Below, one piece after another: positions 1 through 9,455 of a stretch of 62,213 bases of DNA. The position numbers were made by a program, and so were the translations under genes. How positions within the stretch are numbered: position 1 is the first letter of the stretch; each line of letters starts with the position of its first letter. Source of the DNA: Burkholderiales bacterium (lineage in GTDB: Bacteria; Pseudomonadota; Gammaproteobacteria; Burkholderiales; Burkholderiaceae_E); NCBI GenBank assembly GCA_003577305.1, contig QEVL01000026.1, forward strand, positions 1-62,213. The letters are read 5' to 3'. The notes beneath the pieces are model-generated. The model did not search any database and was not told the origin of the DNA. It saw only the letters and a program-made list of their open reading frames with translations.

Positions 1-162
1 CCTCGCCCCTCCATCAACAATCCGGAATCAGCCGCGCCCGCAAAAATGGACTTGTTTGTGGACTTAAAAGTCCCGGCTGTAGGCGGATCGCAGTGGACCA
101 CGGCAGAACGTCAAAGAGAGGAAAAGTCTTTGTGGAGCAATGACTTGCAGACTCTCTTGGAC

Positions 163-182
163 TTCTGCGGAAGTCCGCAGAA
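163..182. repeat. Perfect 8-bp inverted repeat just 3' of tRNA-Gly
   Basis: TTCTGCGG and CCGCAGAA are separated by AAGT. On the minus strand this hairpin lies 8 bases after the tRNA 3' end. It could be a processing or termination hairpin, but no run of T follows it, so it is not a typical intrinsic terminator. The surrounding 1-190 region holds no gene I can support. It looks less GC-rich than the genes that follow and contains GGACTT three times (48-53, 59-64 and 158-163). Confidence 0.4.
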
Positions 183-190
183 TGATGCAG

Positions 191-264
191 TGGAGCGGGT
201 GAAGGGAATCGAACCCTCGTATGCAGCTTGGGAAGCTGCCGTTCTACCATTGAACTACACCCGC
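191..264 (-). tRNA. tRNA-Gly, anticodon CCC
   Basis: Read on the minus strand, these 74 bases fold into a full cloverleaf. The acceptor stem GCGGGTG pairs with CACCCGC. The D arm is GTTC/GAAC. The anticodon stem GCAGC/GCTGC carries the loop TTCCCAA, so the anticodon is CCC and the tRNA reads GGG glycine codons. The T arm contains TTCGATT, and the gene ends in an encoded TCCA. Nothing in the fold is missing. The short open frames across it on either strand are artefacts of the tRNA sequence. Confidence 0.96.
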
Positions 265-323
265 GCGCGCTGCGTAGTGTACCGTCAAGCCGCCGCCCGG
301 GTCACGGCGGAGACGACGCTCGA

Positions 324-1847
324 ATGACTGCCTGGCTTGCGACCCGGAGCCGGTGCCTGTTGCTCGCGATCGCAACGGCGCTCGCCGGCTGCGCGCGCCT
401 GCCGCCACCTCCCGAAAAACCCGCCTCGATCGCCTGGACGCAACCTGAGGCCACCGAGCTCGGCCGCATCGCGGCGGCCACTGCGCCGAATGCGCGCTTC
501 TCCGGATTCCGGCTGTTGTCCTCGGGCGAAGACGCGCTCGCTTCGCTGGCGGCGCTTGCAGACCGCGCCAGCCGCTCGCTCGACCTGCAGTACTACCTGA
601 TGCGCGACGACGCGTCCACGCGAGCGTTGCTTGCGCGCGTGCGCACGGCCGCCGAGCGCGGCGTTCGAGTGCGCATGCTGCTCGACGACCTGAACACCAC
701 CGGCGCCGACGACGCGCTGCTTTGCCTGGCGCGCCATCCGAACATCGACCTGCGCCTGTACAACCCGTTTCCTGCCGGCCGCGGCTCGACGCTGACGCGG
801 ATGCTGGCTTCGGCGCACGACCTGCGGCGCATCAACCAGAGGATGCACAACAAGCTCTTCGTGGCCGACAACGCGATCGCGATCACCGGCGGGCGCAACC
901 TGGGCAACGCGTATTTCGTGCAGAGCGTGTCGAGCAACTTCGTCGACCTCGACGTGATCGCCGTCGGGCCGGTGGTGCGCGAGCTGTCCGCCTCGTTCGA
1001 CCGCTTCTGGAACAGCGAGCTCGCCTGGCCACTGCAGGCGCTTGCGGCCGGTGAGCCCGACTGCTCCGCGCAACAGCGCGCGGCTGCGGTGCCACCGGCC
1101 GGGATCCCTGTCGGCGCACTCGCGCGCGAACTGGACGACGCCCGGCTGCAGCTCGTCTGGGCACCAGCGGCGGTTCTCGCCGACGCGCCGTCGAAGATCG
1201 CGAGCGAAGGCGACCCCGAGCGCAGCGAGACGATCGCCGACGACATCGCCACGCTGACCGGCCTGGCACGGCAGGAAGTCGTGCTCGTCTCGCCCTACTT
1301 CGTGCCCGGCAGGCGCGGCATCGCACTGGCCCGCGAGCTGCAGGCGCGCGGCGTGCGCCTGCGCGTGCTGACCAACTCACTGGCCGCCACCGACGCGCCG
1401 ATCGTGCACATCGGCTATGCGCGCTACCGGCACGAGCTGCTCGAATCGGGCGTCGAGTTGTACGAGCTGCGCAACCAGCTCGGCGCGGCGCGCAGCCACC
1501 TCGGTTCGTTCGGCTCTTCGCTCGCCAGCCTGCACGCGAAGGCACTGGTAATCGACCGCCGGCTGCTGCTGATCGGCTCGATGAACATGGATCCGCGCTC
1601 GGCGCACCTGAACACCGAAACCGCGCTGGCGATCCGCAGCCCGGCGCTCGCCGGGCAGGTGGTGCGGCTGTTCGAAGACGTCGCCGCCACCAGCAGCTAC
1701 CGGGTGGAGGCGCTCGCCGACGGCCGGCTGCGCTGGACCGGTCCGCCGGGCACGCCCACGTTCGAAGGCAGCGAACCCGACGCCGGGATCGGCACCCGGT
1801 TGCTGCTGCTCCTGCTCGGCCCGTTCGCGCCCGACGAACTGCTCTGA
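324..1847 (+). CDS. Phospholipase D family lipoprotein (ClsC/cardiolipin synthase-like)
   Basis: Predicted 507-residue envelope protein of the phospholipase D superfamily, which transfers or hydrolyses phosphatidyl groups (for example cardiolipin synthesis). It has two HKD motifs: [18 protein letters not shown] near residue 175 and HAKALVID followed by GSMN near residue 404. The N-terminus is a lipoprotein signal ending in the lipobox LAGC, with the Cys near residue 23. That is why I place the start at the ATG at 324 and not at an earlier in-frame codon, which would read out of the tRNA. The two-HKD layout fits ClsC or other PLD-type lipoproteins; the substrate cannot be read from sequence. 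It stands alone, 94 bases before thiS, with no obvious terminator between. Confidence 0.88.
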   Translation: MTAWLATRSRCLLLAIATALAGCARLPPPPEKPASIAWTQPEATELGRIAAATAPNARFSGFRLLSSGEDALASLAALADRASRSLDLQYYLMRDDASTRALLARVRTAAERGVRVRMLLDDLNTTGADDALLCLARHPNIDLRLYNPFPAGRGSTLTRMLASAHDLRRINQRMHNKLFVADNAIAITGGRNLGNAYFVQSVSSNFVDLDVIAVGPVVRELSASFDRFWNSELAWPLQALAAGEPDCSAQQRAAAVPPAGIPVGALARELDDARLQLVWAPAAVLADAPSKIASEGDPERSETIADDIATLTGLARQEVVLVSPYFVPGRRGIALARELQARGVRLRVLTNSLAATDAPIVHIGYARYRHELLESGVELYELRNQLGAARSHLGSFGSSLASLHAKALVIDRRLLLIGSMNMDPRSAHLNTETALAIRSPALAGQVVRLFEDVAATSSYRVEALADGRLRWTGPPGTPTFEGSEPDAGIGTRLLLLLLGPFAPDELL

Positions 1848-1941
1848 CGCGGTCCGGGCCCGGGCGCGCTCGCCTGCGAACGCCCCTGCGCCGGGGTTCC
1901 GAACGGAATGGCCAGGCGCCCGCGCGTGAGACAATTGCGCC

Positions 1942-2145
1942 ATGGAAACCATCGTCGTCAATGGCGAGGCGCGCCCCCTGCCCGCGCCCGGCACCGTCGC
2001 CGCGCTGCTCGCCGAAATGGGGCTCGCCGGACGCCGCATCGCGGTCGAGCGCAATGGCGAGATCGTGCCGCGCAGCCGCCACGAAACCGAAGCGCTCGTG
2101 CCCGGCGACCGCCTCGAGATCGTCGTCGCCGTCGGCGGTGGATGA
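1942..2145 (+). CDS. thiS: Sulfur carrier protein ThiS
   Basis: A 67-residue ubiquitin-like protein ending in VAVGGG. In ThiS the C-terminal Gly-Gly is adenylated and converted to a thiocarboxylate that donates sulfur to ThiG for the thiazole ring of thiamine. Length, the opening METIVVNG and the GG tail all fit. It is the first gene of thiS-thiG-trmB, with thiG starting 13 bases later. I searched the 94-base gap upstream for a TPP riboswitch and found none. No good Shine-Dalgarno sequence precedes the ATG. Confidence 0.93.
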   Translation: METIVVNGEARPLPAPGTVAALLAEMGLAGRRIAVERNGEIVPRSRHETEALVPGDRLEIVVAVGGG

Positions 2146-2158
2146 ACGAAAACCCACG

Positions 2159-2968
2159 ATGAACGAAGCCTCCGACATCCTGAGAATCGGCCGGCGCGAG
2201 TTCGGCTCGCGCCTGCTGATCGGCACCGGCAAGTACCGCGACTTCGACGAGACGCGCCAGGCGGTCGAAGAAAGCGGCGCGCAGATCGTCACCGTGGCGA
2301 TCCGCCGCACCAACATCGGCCAGAGCCCTGGCGAGCCGAACCTGCTCGATTTCCTGTCGCCCGAGCGCTTCACGATCCTGCCGAACACCGCCGGCTGCTA
2401 CAGTGCCGACGACGCGGTGCGCACGCTGCGGCTGGCGCGCGAACTGCTCGACGGGCACACGCTGGTCAAGCTCGAAGTGCTCGGCGACCCGAACAACCTG
2501 TACCCGAACATTCCCGAGACGCTGAAGGCGGCCGAGACGCTGGTGCGCGAGGGCTTCGAAGTGATGGTCTATTGCAACGACGATCCGATCCAGGCCAGGC
2601 GCCTGGAAGAGACCGGCTGCGTGGCGGTGATGCCGCTCGCCTCGCTGATCGGCTCGGGCATGGGCATCCTCAATCCCTGGAACCTGCAGCTGATCATCGA
2701 AAAGGCGCAGGTGCCGATCATCGTCGACGCGGGCGTTGGCACCGCGTCCGATGCGGCGATCGCGATGGAGCTCGGCTGCGCCGGCGTGCTGATGAACACC
2801 GCGGTCGCCGCGGCGCGCGATCCGATCCGCATGGCGCGTGCGATGCGCAAGGCGGTCGAGGCCGGGCGCGACGCGTTCCTCGCCGGCCGCATGCCGAAGA
2901 AGTTCTACTCGGCGACACCCTCCTCGCCCACCGGCGGAATGATCGGCCCGGCGCGACAAGCGTCGTGA
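2159..2968 (+). CDS. thiG: Thiazole synthase ThiG
   Basis: A 269-residue TIM-barrel enzyme that makes the thiamine thiazole phosphate from deoxyxylulose phosphate, dehydroglycine and the ThiS thiocarboxylate. Visible family features are GTGKY near residue 22, the Schiff-base lysine in [24 protein letters not shown] and [12 protein letters not shown]. The start is the ATG at 2159, which gives the usual N-terminus; a longer in-frame extension would run back through thiS. It follows thiS directly, and its TGA overlaps the likely GTG start of trmB. Confidence 0.95.
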   Translation: MNEASDILRIGRREFGSRLLIGTGKYRDFDETRQAVEESGAQIVTVAIRRTNIGQSPGEPNLLDFLSPERFTILPNTAGCYSADDAVRTLRLARELLDGHTLVKLEVLGDPNNLYPNIPETLKAAETLVREGFEVMVYCNDDPIQARRLEETGCVAVMPLASLIGSGMGILNPWNLQLIIEKAQVPIIVDAGVGTASDAAIAMELGCAGVLMNTAVAAARDPIRMARAMRKAVEAGRDAFLAGRMPKKFYSATPSSPTGGMIGPARQAS

Positions 2969-3762
2969 GTGTCGTGAGCGCCGTGACGCGCGAGGAGGCC
3001 GGGACGGACGCCGAGGCGATCGCACGCACTGCGCATCCGCACATCCGCAGTTTTTCGGGGCGGCGCGGCCACTTCACCGCGGGCCAGCGAATCGCGTACG
3101 AGACGCTGCGCGAACGCTGGTGCCTGCCGTACCGCAACGAAGCGCTCGACGCGGCCGCGGTCTTCGGCCGCGAGGCGCCGCTGATCGTCGAGATCGGTTT
3201 CGGCATGGGCGAGACCACCGCGCGAATTGCCGCCACCGATGCGGCACGCGACTTCCTCGGCATCGAGGTGTACCCGGCCGGCGTCGGCAGCCTGCTCGCG
3301 CGGATCGAGGCGGCGGGGCTGCGCAACCTGCGCATCGTGCAGCGCGACGCGGTCGAGGTCGTCCGCGACATGATCGCTCCGGCCACGCTGGCCGGCGTGC
3401 ACGTCTATTTCCCCGACCCCTGGCCGAAGAAGCGCCATCACAAGCGCAGGCTGATCCAGCCGCCGTTCGTCGCGCTGCTGGCGAGCCGCCTCGCACCGGG
3501 CGGCTACCTGCACTGCGCGACCGACTGGGAACACTACGCGGTGCAGATGCTCGGGGTGCTGTCGCGCGAGCCGCTGCTCGCGAACAGCGCGGGCGAGATC
3601 GCGCTGGGTGAAACCGCCGCCCAGTGCCGCGGCTTCGCGCCGCGCCCGGCATGGCGGCCACTCACGAAATTCGAATCGCGCGGCCTGAAGCTCGGCCACG
3701 GCGTCTGGGACCTGCTCTTCCTGCGCCGCACGGGGCCCAGCGAAGACCGTGCCCGGGAGTGA
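2965..3762 (+). CDS. trmB: tRNA (guanine-N7-)-methyltransferase TrmB
   Basis: SAM-dependent enzyme that methylates G46 in the tRNA variable loop. Motifs are EIGFGMGE (SAM-binding loop), the family hallmark [14 protein letters not shown], and a C-terminal [12 protein letters not shown]. The first in-frame GTG (2965) overlaps the thiG stop as GTGA and gives 265 residues. Two further in-frame GTGs (2974, 2983) are also possible, so the exact start is uncertain by 9-18 bases. The thiS-thiG-trmB order suggests co-transcription. Confidence 0.93.
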   Translation: MSVVSAVTREEAGTDAEAIARTAHPHIRSFSGRRGHFTAGQRIAYETLRERWCLPYRNEALDAAAVFGREAPLIVEIGFGMGETTARIAATDAARDFLGIEVYPAGVGSLLARIEAAGLRNLRIVQRDAVEVVRDMIAPATLAGVHVYFPDPWPKKRHHKRRLIQPPFVALLASRLAPGGYLHCATDWEHYAVQMLGVLSREPLLANSAGEIALGETAAQCRGFAPRPAWRPLTKFESRGLKLGHGVWDLLFLRRTGPSEDRARE

Positions 3763-3765
3763 ATC

Positions 3766-4614
3766 CTAGTCGACCCACTCGACCACGCCGCCCGCCGCGG
3801 TCGCCAGCACCACCAGCCCGAATGCGATCCGGTACCAGGCGAAGGGCACGAAATCGTGCGAGGCCACGTAGCGGATCAGCCAGTGCACGCAGGCCAGCGC
3901 GCTGAAGAACGCGAACACCAGGCCCACCGCGAACATCGGCACGTCGCCGGCCCCGAGGAGGTGGCGATATTTCCAGCTATCGTAGACGCCGGCACCGATC
4001 AGCGTCGGAATCGCGAGAAAGAACGAGAACTCGGTGGCCGCCCGGCGCGACAGCCCGAACAGCATCCCGCCGATGATCGTCGCGCCCGATCGGCTGGTGC
4101 CGGGGATCAGCGCGAACGCCTGTGCGATGCCCAGCCGCAGCGCGTCGGCCGGGCCCATCGCGTCGACCTCGTGAATGCGCGCGGCGGCAAGGCCGCGCCG
4201 CTGGCGTGACTCGACCCACAGGATGACGACGCCGCCGACGATGAACGCGATCGCCACCGGCACCGGCTTGAACAGCCAGGCCTTGATGTGGCTTGCGAAC
4301 AGCACGCCGAGCACTGCCGCCGGCAGGAACGCGATCACCACGTTGGCGGCGAAGCGCTGCGCGCGCGGCTCGCGCGCAATGCCCGCGACCGTCTCGGCGA
4401 TGCGCGCGCGGTAATACCAGATCACCGCGAACATCGCACCGGTCTGGATCGCGACGTCGAACATCTTCTCCTTTTCGCCGGAAAAGCCCAGCAGGCTGCC
4501 GGCGAGGATCAGGTGGCCGGTGCTGGAGATCGGCAGGAACTCGGTCAGGCCCTCGACGACGCCGAGGATCGCCGCCTTCACGAGCAACGGCAACGCGAAG
4601 AGCAGCTCAGGCAC
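3766..4614 (-). CDS. uppP: Undecaprenyl-diphosphatase UppP (BacA)
   Basis: A 282-residue polytopic membrane phosphatase that recycles undecaprenyl pyrophosphate, the lipid carrier for peptidoglycan and for the surface polysaccharides encoded further right. Both signature regions are present: [16 protein letters not shown] near the N-terminus and [14 protein letters not shown] in the middle. Several hydrophobic segments span the protein. It is downstream of thiD on the same strand with an 8-base overlap, and it converges on trmB with only 3 bases between the stops. Confidence 0.95.
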   Translation of the reverse strand: MPELLFALPLLVKAAILGVVEGLTEFLPISSTGHLILAGSLLGFSGEKEKMFDVAIQTGAMFAVIWYYRARIAETVAGIAREPRAQRFAANVVIAFLPAAVLGVLFASHIKAWLFKPVPVAIAFIVGGVVILWVESRQRRGLAAARIHEVDAMGPADALRLGIAQAFALIPGTSRSGATIIGGMLFGLSRRAATEFSFFLAIPTLIGAGVYDSWKYRHLLGAGDVPMFAVGLVFAFFSALACVHWLIRYVASHDFVPFAWYRIAFGLVVLATAAGGVVEWVD

Positions 4615-5455
4615 GCGGCCACCATGCGTGGAAGTGGTGCACCGGCCCGTGCCCGGAGCCGACGTCGAGCCGGTCGGCCTGGCGCAGGGCCTCGGTCAGG
4701 TACTGCTTGGCCTGGCGCACCGCCGCCACCGGCTCGATGCCGTGCGCGAGGAGCGCCGCGATCGCCGCCGACAGCGTGCACCCGGTGCCGTGGGTGTTGC
4801 GGGTCGCCACGCGCGGCGCGGTGAGCTCGATCATCCGGTCGCCGTCGAACAGCAGGTCGGTTGCGTCGCCGGCGAGGTGGCCCCCCTTGAGCAGCACGAA
4901 GCGCTGCCCGTCGTCGCGCAGCAGCCGGCGCAGCCGCTCGGCTGCGCGCTGCATCTCCTTCGTCGTATCGGCGGGCCGCGCGCCGAGCAACACGCCGGCT
5001 TCGGGCAGGTTCGGCGTGAGCACCGTGGCCAGCGGCAGCACCGCTTCGATCAGCGTCGCGATCGCCTCGCGCCCGAGCAGCGCGTCGCCGCTCTTGGCGA
5101 CCATCACCGGGTCGACCACCAGGTGCGGAAGGCGCCCCGCCGAGACCGGCGGCGCGAGCCCCTCGGCCACCGCGATCGCGATCTCGGCGGTGCCGAGCAT
5201 GCCCACCTTGGCCGCATCGATGCGCACGTCGGCGAACAGCGTGTCGAGTTGCAGGCGCACGAACGGCGGCGGCACGCCGTGCACGCCGGCGACCCCCTGC
5301 GTGTTCTGCGCGGTGAGCGCGGCCACCACTCCGGTGCCGTAGGCGCCGAGCGCGGAAAACGCCTTGAGGTCGGCGAAGATGCCGGCGCCGCCGCTCGGGT
5401 CGATGCCGGCGACACTCAGCGCATTGGGGGGAGACGAACGCTTCGAAGTACTCAC
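4607..5455 (-). CDS. thiD: Hydroxymethylpyrimidine / phosphomethylpyrimidine kinase ThiD
   Basis: A 282-residue ribokinase-fold enzyme that phosphorylates the thiamine pyrimidine precursor twice. Motifs are [16 protein letters not shown] at the N-terminus, [14 protein letters not shown] in the middle, and the anion-hole region [14 protein letters not shown]. There is no ThiE fusion. It is co-directional with uppP and overlaps it. With thiS, thiG and the thiC remnant at 17.6 kb, this makes three thiamine loci in the window, but ThiE, ThiF and ThiO are not seen. Confidence 0.93.
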   Translation of the reverse strand: MSTSKRSSPPNALSVAGIDPSGGAGIFADLKAFSALGAYGTGVVAALTAQNTQGVAGVHGVPPPFVRLQLDTLFADVRIDAAKVGMLGTAEIAIAVAEGLAPPVSAGRLPHLVVDPVMVAKSGDALLGREAIATLIEAVLPLATVLTPNLPEAGVLLGARPADTTKEMQRAAERLRRLLRDDGQRFVLLKGGHLAGDATDLLFDGDRMIELTAPRVATRNTHGTGCTLSAAIAALLAHGIEPVAAVRQAKQYLTEALRQADRLDVGSGHGPVHHFHAWWPRA

Positions 5456-5575
5456 GGTCGGCGGGCGCGGCGCGGGGCCGCATCGGGAGTCGGTGGCGGC
5501 CGGGCCGCCGGGAACCGCGATGTTACCCGCTACGGCGCGCCGCGCCGACCGGCTCGCCGCGCCAGGCCAACTGGC

Positions 5576-6043
5576 TCAGCGACCGTGTCCGTGACGACGC
5601 TCCCGGTATTCGTAGCGCGCATGCCAGCGGCGCCAATGCGGCGCGTAGTACACGGGCCGGGGCACCACGTAGACCGGACGATATACGACGCGCGGCGCAG
5701 GCGCGTAAATGACCGGAGCCGCGACACCGTAAACCGGCACGGGCGCGTAGACGGGCGCCGGCGCGTAGACCGGTGCCGGGTAGCCGACCGACGCACTGAC
5801 CGCATAGCCGCCGCCGTAATGGCGATTCGACGCCGCCGCAGCGCCCGCGGCCGCGCCGATCGCGCCGCCGATGATCGCGCCGTCGCGCCCACCGATCGAT
5901 TGACCGATCACCGCGCCTGCCCCGCCGCCGATCACTGCTCCGAACACGGAATCGGAGGCCTGCGCCGCACCGGTAGCCAGCACGCCCGCCGACAGCACGG
6001 CAGCGGCGGCAGCGAACCGGAAGTATTTCGCGGACTTGTTCAT
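5576..6043 (-). CDS. Exported glycine-zipper protein with PVY-rich tail
   Basis: A 155-residue protein of unknown function. Residues 1-28 form a signal peptide ending near AQA. The next 50 residues are a glycine zipper (GAVIGGGAGAVIGQSIGG, then GGAIGAAAGAAAA), as in 17-kDa surface antigen-like outer membrane proteins. The second half is built of short APVYAP / PVYG units rich in Pro, Val and Tyr, and the C-terminus is Arg/His-rich (RRHGHGR). I chose the ATG at 6043 because GAGGAG lies 7 bases upstream; an in-frame extension to 6163 lacks a signal peptide. Likely in the outer membrane or cell surface. Confidence 0.8.
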   Translation of the reverse strand: MNKSAKYFRFAAAAAVLSAGVLATGAAQASDSVFGAVIGGGAGAVIGQSIGGRDGAIIGGAIGAAAGAAAASNRHYGGGYAVSASVGYPAPVYAPAPVYAPVPVYGVAAPVIYAPAPRVVYRPVYVVPRPVYYAPHWRRWHARYEYRERRHGHGR

Positions 6044-6223
6044 TCGAGACTCCTCGTCACGGTTGGACCATGGCTCGCACGGTACCGGCGCCCGGTTCGT
6101 CTGCCCAGCCATAAACCTGCAAGAGCGGTAACAGGGTGTAACCCGATCCGGGTGAACGCCCATATCGCTGCCGGATCATGCCGGCTTAGGATCCCCCGGG
6201 AATCTCCGGATGGAAGTGCATCG

Positions 6224-8467
6224 ATGCGAGTTCGACGCCTGCCGATCGCGATTGCGGCAGTGGCCGGCCTGCTGTTCAGCGCCGCGATCGTATTCGTGGC
6301 GAGCTTCGACGCCAATCGCTACAAGCCCGAACTGGTCGAGGCGGTACGCGAGCGCACCGGCCGCCTGCTGTCGATCGACGGCGAACTGTCACTGACGCTG
6401 CTCCCGCGCCTCGGGCTCGCACTCGGACCGGCGCGCCTGTCGGGTCCGGGCGGGCACGGCGAGTTCGCGCAGTTCGATGCGGCGCAGGCCGGCATAGCGC
6501 TGTGGCCACTGCTGTCGCGCAGGCTGGTGATCGAGCGGATTGCGCTCGAAGGCCTGAAGCTCGAGGCGGTACGCCGGCGCGACGGGAGCACCAACTTCGA
6601 CGACCTGCTGCGACGCGCCCGCGGCGAGGCGGCTTCGGGGGCGAGCGTGGCGCCGTCGAGTGTCGCGGCAGCGCTCACGATCGCCAGCCTTCAGTTGCGC
6701 CAGGCCACGCTCGGCTGGCGTGACGAGGCCGGCGGCGGCGAGTGGCGGCTGCAGCAGGTCGACCTCGAGGCCGGGCGCATCGCCAGCGGCACGCCCGGAT
6801 CGCTGCGCCTTTCGGGCCGGCTGATCGGCAAGCGGCCCGCGGTCGACCTGGCGATCGAGCTTTCGAGCGGCTACACCGTCGACTTCGCGACGCTGGCAAC
6901 GCGTCTGGCCGGCTTCGACCTGAAGGCGCGCGGCACGGCGGCAGGCGCCAGCGCGCTGGATGCGCGGCTGCGCGCCTCCCTGCGGATCGATCCCGGCACG
7001 GGGCGCATCGACCTCGCCGACGCCAGTCTCGCGGCACGCTCGGGCGACGGCATCGAGGCGAGGCTCGAAGCTCCCGCGGTGACCATTGCGGAGAGCGGTG
7101 ACGGCGGTCAGCCGATCCGCGGCACGCTCCTCGTCGAGCGCGAATCGCACCGGCTCGACCTTGCGCTGTCGATCGCGGCGCCGGCCCGAACCGGTAATCG
7201 CATTGTGCTCGACGAGGTGAAGGCCGACGCCAGGATCGCCGCGCCTGAGTTGCCGCCCGGTGGCGTCATCGCTGCGCTCGCAGGAAGCGCCAGCATCGAT
7301 CCGGACCGCGAGGCAGCGGAGTTGGCGCTCGCGGGAACCCTCGACGGCTCGGCACTGAAGGCCCGGCTGACCGCAACCCGATTCACGCCGCTCGCGCTGC
7401 GCTACGAGCTGCAGGCGGACCGGCTCGATCTCGACCGCTTCGTCGTCCCCGGAACGCCGGGTGGTTCGGCGCCGTCCAGCTCGTCGGGCGGCGCCGCCAC
7501 CGCCCCTGTGACCGACCCGGCATCCGACTCCGATGCAACACCACCCGGAACGACCGCGACGACCGATGCCGCGGACTCCGTCGCAGCGGCCCTGGCCGGC
7601 GTCGATACGAGCGGCAGCATCCGGATCGGCGTGCTCGGGCTGCGCGGTTTCGACGCGAGCGACGTCAGCGCCACGATCCGTTCTGGTGCCGGACGCATCG
7701 ACATCGCACCGCTGCGGGCCGCGGTGTTCCGCGGCACGCTCGACGCCAGCGCGACGCTCGGCGAGACCGACCGCCACCGGTTGCGCATGGACCTCACCGA
7801 GGTGGACGCTGGCCTGGCGCTGCACACGCTCGCGGGCCGCGACCTGCTGCAAGGGCGAGGCAACCTGAGACTCGACCTCGCCGCCGAAGGGCGCACCCTG
7901 GACGCGCTCGAACGTTCGCTGAACGGCAGCGCCACGCTGAAGCTGCGCGACGGGGCGATCCGGGGCGTCGACATCGCGCACCTGGTCCGCGAGGCGATCG
8001 CCGCCGTGCGCGGCAAGGGCCCGGCGATCGAGCGGCAGGCCGGCGGCAACGACCGGACTGCGTTCTCCTCGCTCGACGCGAGCTTCGTCGTACGCAACGG
8101 CATCGCGCACAACGACGATCTCGACCTGCGCTCCCAACTGCTGCGGATCGGAGGCGCCGGGCAGGTCGACCTGCCGCGCAGGCGCCTCGACTACCTTGCC
8201 CGCGTCTCGGTGATCGGCACGCTGCCGGGCCCGGGGGGTGCCGCGATGGCGGCACTGCGCGGCGTGGCCGTCCCGGTGCAGATCAGCGGCCCGCTCGATG
8301 CGCTGTCGTACCGCGTCGACGTCGCCACCCTGGCGATCGATGCAGCCAGGCGCGAATTCTCCCGGCTCCTGCAGGAGCAGTCACCCGACAGGCCGCCGCC
8401 CGGCGCCACGAAACCGTCGAAGCGGCTCAGACCGCACGACCTGCTCGATCGGATGCTGCGCCGCTGA
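6224..8467 (+). CDS. AsmA family envelope protein
   Basis: A 747-residue protein with one N-terminal membrane anchor (residues 8-28), followed at once by the AsmA opening SFDANRYKPELVEAV and a long repetitive beta-rich body. Residues roughly 415-455 are a low-complexity Ser/Pro/Asp/Ala linker. The C-terminal third resembles AsmA_2 (segments such as GRGNLRLDLAAEG). AsmA-like proteins are thought to bridge or help lipid movement between the inner and outer membranes. The ATG at 6224 is the first that leaves an intact anchor; the open frame runs on far upstream but is antisense to thiD. The 3' end overlaps livM convergently by 41 bases. Confidence 0.87.
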   Translation: MRVRRLPIAIAAVAGLLFSAAIVFVASFDANRYKPELVEAVRERTGRLLSIDGELSLTLLPRLGLALGPARLSGPGGHGEFAQFDAAQAGIALWPLLSRRLVIERIALEGLKLEAVRRRDGSTNFDDLLRRARGEAASGASVAPSSVAAALTIASLQLRQATLGWRDEAGGGEWRLQQVDLEAGRIASGTPGSLRLSGRLIGKRPAVDLAIELSSGYTVDFATLATRLAGFDLKARGTAAGASALDARLRASLRIDPGTGRIDLADASLAARSGDGIEARLEAPAVTIAESGDGGQPIRGTLLVERESHRLDLALSIAAPARTGNRIVLDEVKADARIAAPELPPGGVIAALAGSASIDPDREAAELALAGTLDGSALKARLTATRFTPLALRYELQADRLDLDRFVVPGTPGGSAPSSSSGGAATAPVTDPASDSDATPPGTTATTDAADSVAAALAGVDTSGSIRIGVLGLRGFDASDVSATIRSGAGRIDIAPLRAAVFRGTLDASATLGETDRHRLRMDLTEVDAGLALHTLAGRDLLQGRGNLRLDLAAEGRTLDALERSLNGSATLKLRDGAIRGVDIAHLVREAIAAVRGKGPAIERQAGGNDRTAFSSLDASFVVRNGIAHNDDLDLRSQLLRIGGAGQVDLPRRRLDYLARVSVIGTLPGPGGAAMAALRGVAVPVQISGPLDALSYRVDVATLAIDAARREFSRLLQEQSPDRPPPGATKPSKRLRPHDLLDRMLRR

Positions 8468-9455
8468 GCGCGCGCGCCCGGCGCGCGCCCGGGCGCGCGA
8501 CGAGCTCGCCGACGACCCCGCGCGGCATCGCCACGACGACCAGCACGAAGACGGCGCCCAGCGCCAGCAGCCAGTTGTCGCCCACGTACTCCGAGAGCCA
8601 GGACTCGGCCAGCCGCACCAGCAGCGCACCGAGCGCCGCGGCGACGATCGAGCTCCGCCCGCCGACGGCCACCCAGATCAGCGCCTCGGCTGAGAGCGTG
8701 AAGCCGATCAGCGGCGGCGACGCAAAGTTGAACTGCGTGACGAACAGCGCGCCAGCCAGCGCCGCGACAGCCGCACCGAGCATGAACGCGCGCGTTTTCT
8801 CGCGTGCGACGTTCACGCCGAGCGACTGCGCGCGCAGTTCGTGGTTGCTGATCGCCAGCAGCACCCGCCCCCAGCGCGAACGCACCACGACGATCAGCAG
8901 CGCCGACACCGCCGCGAGCAGCCCCAGCATCGTGTAATAGACCGCGATCTCGTCGATGAGCTCCTCGCCGCCGTTCAGGCCGATCCGTAGCGCCGGCACG
9001 TTCATCAGGCCGTTGAGGCCGCCGAGGAAATCCCAGTTGATCGAGATCCGCTCGACGATGAACGCGACTGCCAGCGTCACGATGCCGAAGAACGGCCCGC
9101 CCAGGCCGCGCGCCGAAAAGAACAGCCCGCCGAGCAGCCACGCGAACAGCGCCGCGGCACCGACGCCCAGTGCGATGCCCGCCCATGAGGACACGAGCGA
9201 CGGCGCGAACGGCAGCATGCCCAGCGTGACCACGCTCATCGCGTAGGCGCCGATGCCGAAGAACACCGCCTGCCCCAGGCACAGCAGCCCGCAGTGACCC
9301 CAAACCCACGCGAGGCTGGCCGCAAGCATCATGTAGGCGAAGTAGCGCGCGAACTCCGAGAGCTGCCAGTCGGGGGCGAGCGCCGGCAACAGCGCGAGCG
9401 CCGCCAGCGCGCCCAGCGCGAAGCGGATCTCGGCGTCGAGTCTGCGCGGGTTCAT
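8427..9455 (-). CDS. Branched-chain amino acid/amide-type ABC transporter permease (LivM/UrtC-like)
   Basis: A 342-residue inner membrane permease, last gene of a five-gene importer. Typical LivM-family features are about nine hydrophobic segments, a GQAVFFGIGAYA loop after the third helix, and ISNHELRAQSLGVNV, the EAA-like contact with the ATPase. The start at 9455 overlaps the livH stop by 4 bases. The last 30 or so residues (ELVARPGARRARALSG onward) are basic and unusual, and are encoded within the region overlapping asmA, so a slightly longer tail than normal is likely. Confidence 0.9.
   Translation of the reverse strand: MNPRRLDAEIRFALGALAALALLPALAPDWQLSEFARYFAYMMLAASLAWVWGHCGLLCLGQAVFFGIGAYAMSVVTLGMLPFAPSLVSSWAGIALGVGAAALFAWLLGGLFFSARGLGGPFFGIVTLAVAFIVERISINWDFLGGLNGLMNVPALRIGLNGGEELIDEIAVYYTMLGLLAAVSALLIVVVRSRWGRVLLAISNHELRAQSLGVNVAREKTRAFMLGAAVAALAGALFVTQFNFASPPLIGFTLSAEALIWVAVGGRSSIVAAALGALLVRLAESWLSEYVGDNWLLALGAVFVLVVVAMPRGVVGELVARPGARRARALSGAASDRAGRAV
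8482..8499. repeat. Perfect GC palindrome between the convergent asmA and livM ends
   Basis: CGCGCGCCC is followed directly by its complement GGGCGCGCG. The palindrome lies 14 bases after the asmA stop and inside the last codons of livM. As RNA it would form a strong hairpin on either strand and may serve as a two-way termination barrier, but no T run is present. Confidence 0.4.

Noticed and set aside
14..327. Small open frames on both strands over the tRNA
   Set aside because: Their protein text (for example VKGIEPSYAAWEAAVLPLNY) is simply translated tRNA-Gly sequence.
1848..1941. TPP riboswitch before thiS
   Set aside because: Neither the CTGAGA nor the later conserved thi-box segment is present here, nor upstream of thiD.
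4520..6223. Very long open frame upstream of and in frame with asmA
   Set aside because: It is antisense to thiD and to the glycine-zipper gene, which have clear homology. High GC keeps stops rare in this frame. The AsmA protein starts at 6224 with its membrane anchor.
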